Assembly (NCBI GenBank): GCA_947259685.1
Contig: CAMYNC010000059.1
Location: 1 to 21,411, forward strand
DNA: 21,411 bases
Source: an uncultured Desulfuromonadales bacterium
GTDB taxonomy: Bacteria > Desulfobacterota > Desulfuromonadia > Desulfuromonadales > Geopsychrobacteraceae
Direction of reading: 5' to 3'
Shown: positions 20,611 to 21,411 of the stretch, piece after piece
Layout: the number at the start of each line of letters is the position of its first letter
How positions within the stretch are numbered: the first letter of the stretch is position 1
Program-made: the position numbers and the translations under genes
The notes under the pieces: generated by a model
Databases searched by the model: none
What the model was told of the DNA's origin: nothing
What the model saw: only the letters and a program-made list of their open reading frames with translations

Positions 20611-21411
20611 TTAATCTTTCGTCGCGTCATCGAGCTCTTTACGCATAGCGGTTTTTTTTCCGGTCAGCGCTAGTTTACCAGAGGAAGGCGGAAAGAAGAC
20701 CAGACCGAGATAGCCGTCGAGGGTGATCAGATCCCCGCTGCGGATAATGTCGGCCGCAGCTGCGATGCCGGAGACACAGGGGATACCGTATTCGCGGGCG
20801 ATGATGGCGCCGTGGATCAGCATGCCGCCGCGCCGTTCGATGATCCCTGCCGCCAGCGGGACAATAAAAGTCATAGCCGGGTCGATGGCGTCACAGACCA
20901 GGATCTCCCCGCTGTGAAAATCGGCCAGATCCTGCTGGCAGTGAATCACCCGCGCCGTTGCCGTCGCCAGGCCGGGGCTGGCTGGTTGCCCCTGCAGTTG
21001 CCGAACCCTGAAATCACCGACGCTCATTTTCCCGGTTGCGAGAGCAGGACTGCTCAGGCCTGTGCCTTCGCCTGAATCGTCTGCCAAGCTGGTTCGCAGG
21101 CATTTCGATTCGCCCGCTTCAAGCCGCTTGTGGGCTTGCTGCTGCGCCTGCTGCAGTGCCCGGTTGATTTTATCCAGGCTGATATTATCATCGTCGCGCA
21201 ACCTGTAACTGGCGCGGCCGATTGCGAGAATTTCTGCCGCCTGCTCAGCGTCTTGGGCGGGAAAATGCTGTAAATAGTTAGCCTCCAGCTGGTCGTTTTT
21301 CCCAGTCTCTGCCGCGACCGGGTTGCGCGCCATTTCCCGCAGCAGTTTCAAGGTCAATTCTGCCGGCAGGCCGATGCTCTCTGCCAAGCTGTAGAGTTGC
21401 TCGGCGATGCT
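20611..21411 (-). CDS. PEP-utilising (pyruvate, water dikinase-type) protein, C-terminal part
   Basis: The frame is open to the right edge and continues beyond it (the first visible codons read S-I-A-E-Q-L-Y-S), so the start lies outside the window. The visible 267 residues hold a helical stretch, a variable linker, then the swivelling PEP-utilising mobile domain. That domain shows QPASPGLATATARVI, ILVCDAIDPAMTFIVPLAAGI and the phosphohistidine loop RRGGMLIHGAIIAREYGIP, followed by ITLDGYLGLVFF and a short tail. In pyruvate, water dikinase and PPDK the loop His carries the phosphate between ATP and PEP/pyruvate sites. The stop directly after this domain means the order is ATP-grasp then swivel, without a C-terminal PEP/pyruvate-binding barrel. 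That is as in rifampin phosphotransferase-like or split dikinases, so the substrate may not be pyruvate. Confidence 0.82.
   Translation of the reverse strand, partial: SIAEQLYSLAESIGLPAELTLKLLREMARNPVAAETGKNDQLEANYLQHFPAQDAEQAAEILAIGRASYRLRDDDNISLDKINRALQQAQQQAHKRLEAGESKCLRTSLADDSGEGTGLSSPALATGKMSVGDFRVRQLQGQPASPGLATATARVIHCQQDLADFHSGEILVCDAIDPAMTFIVPLAAGIIERRGGMLIHGAIIAREYGIPCVSGIAAAADIIRSGDLITLDGYLGLVFFPPSSGKLALTGKKTAMRKELDDATKD

Overview
The window reads as a chromosomal segment of a Gram-negative bacterium. Encoded proteins carry signal peptides and lipoproteins, an ABC exporter of the LolCDE/MacB type is present, and Shine-Dalgarno sites are strong. Moderate GC and the gene mix would fit a Desulfuromonadales/Geobacterales-like deltaproteobacterium, but no marker gene here proves that. 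There is no rRNA, tRNA, CRISPR array or recognisable transposase.

Layout. (1) Positions 1-840 are a visibly GC-richer block on the minus strand: the first codons of a probable nitronate monooxygenase and a 5'-truncated phytanoyl-CoA dioxygenase. At about 815-845 this block meets, head to head, a plus-strand renalase-like flavin oxidoreductase that has also lost its 5' end, so one breakpoint beheads two unrelated genes. (2) 1679-3098: an SRPBCC protein, a convergent SDR lacking the usual catalytic Tyr, and a small Cys-rich protein. (3) 3224-9189: a plus-strand run of an ADP-ribosylglycohydrolase-like protein, a DUF2177 membrane protein, an ABC ATPase, a long FtsX-type permease and an AttH/CrtC-like lipocalin protein, resembling AttEFGH-type exporters. 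(4) 9298-10563: a DoxX-like membrane protein and a ChaN-family protein. (5) 10614-19038: a tightly packed series of uvsE, NDH-2-like oxidoreductase, DUF1295, COG2907 flavoprotein, a DUF1365-CFA-synthase fusion, DUF2878, chalcone-isomerase-like protein, a Bcp/PrxQ peroxiredoxin and a Tpx-like lipoprotein. (6) 19039-20600: a low-density zone of small genes and gene debris (a coupled pair of tiny membrane proteins, a decayed copy of the tail of the neighbouring PEP-utilising gene, an intact MoaD/ThiS-like gene, and a scrambled pirin remnant). (7) 20611 to the right edge: the C-terminal part of a PEP-utilising (pyruvate, water dikinase-type) protein on the minus strand.

How it fits together. Genes of regions 1-5 (renalase-like, SDR, DUF2177, COG2907 flavoprotein, DUF1365, CFA-like methyltransferase, DUF1295, DUF2878, chalcone-isomerase-like) belong to families that in proteobacteria cluster with photolyases under singlet-oxygen or light-responsive control. 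Here a UV-damage endonuclease appears where a photolyase is often found, and two thiol peroxidases close the operon. I infer a photo-oxidative/oxidative stress module that modifies membrane fatty acids in place and repairs DNA and peroxide damage. The methyltransferase has lost two residues of the classical cyclopropane-synthase bicarbonate site, so the product could be a methylated or furan-type lipid rather than a cyclopropane.
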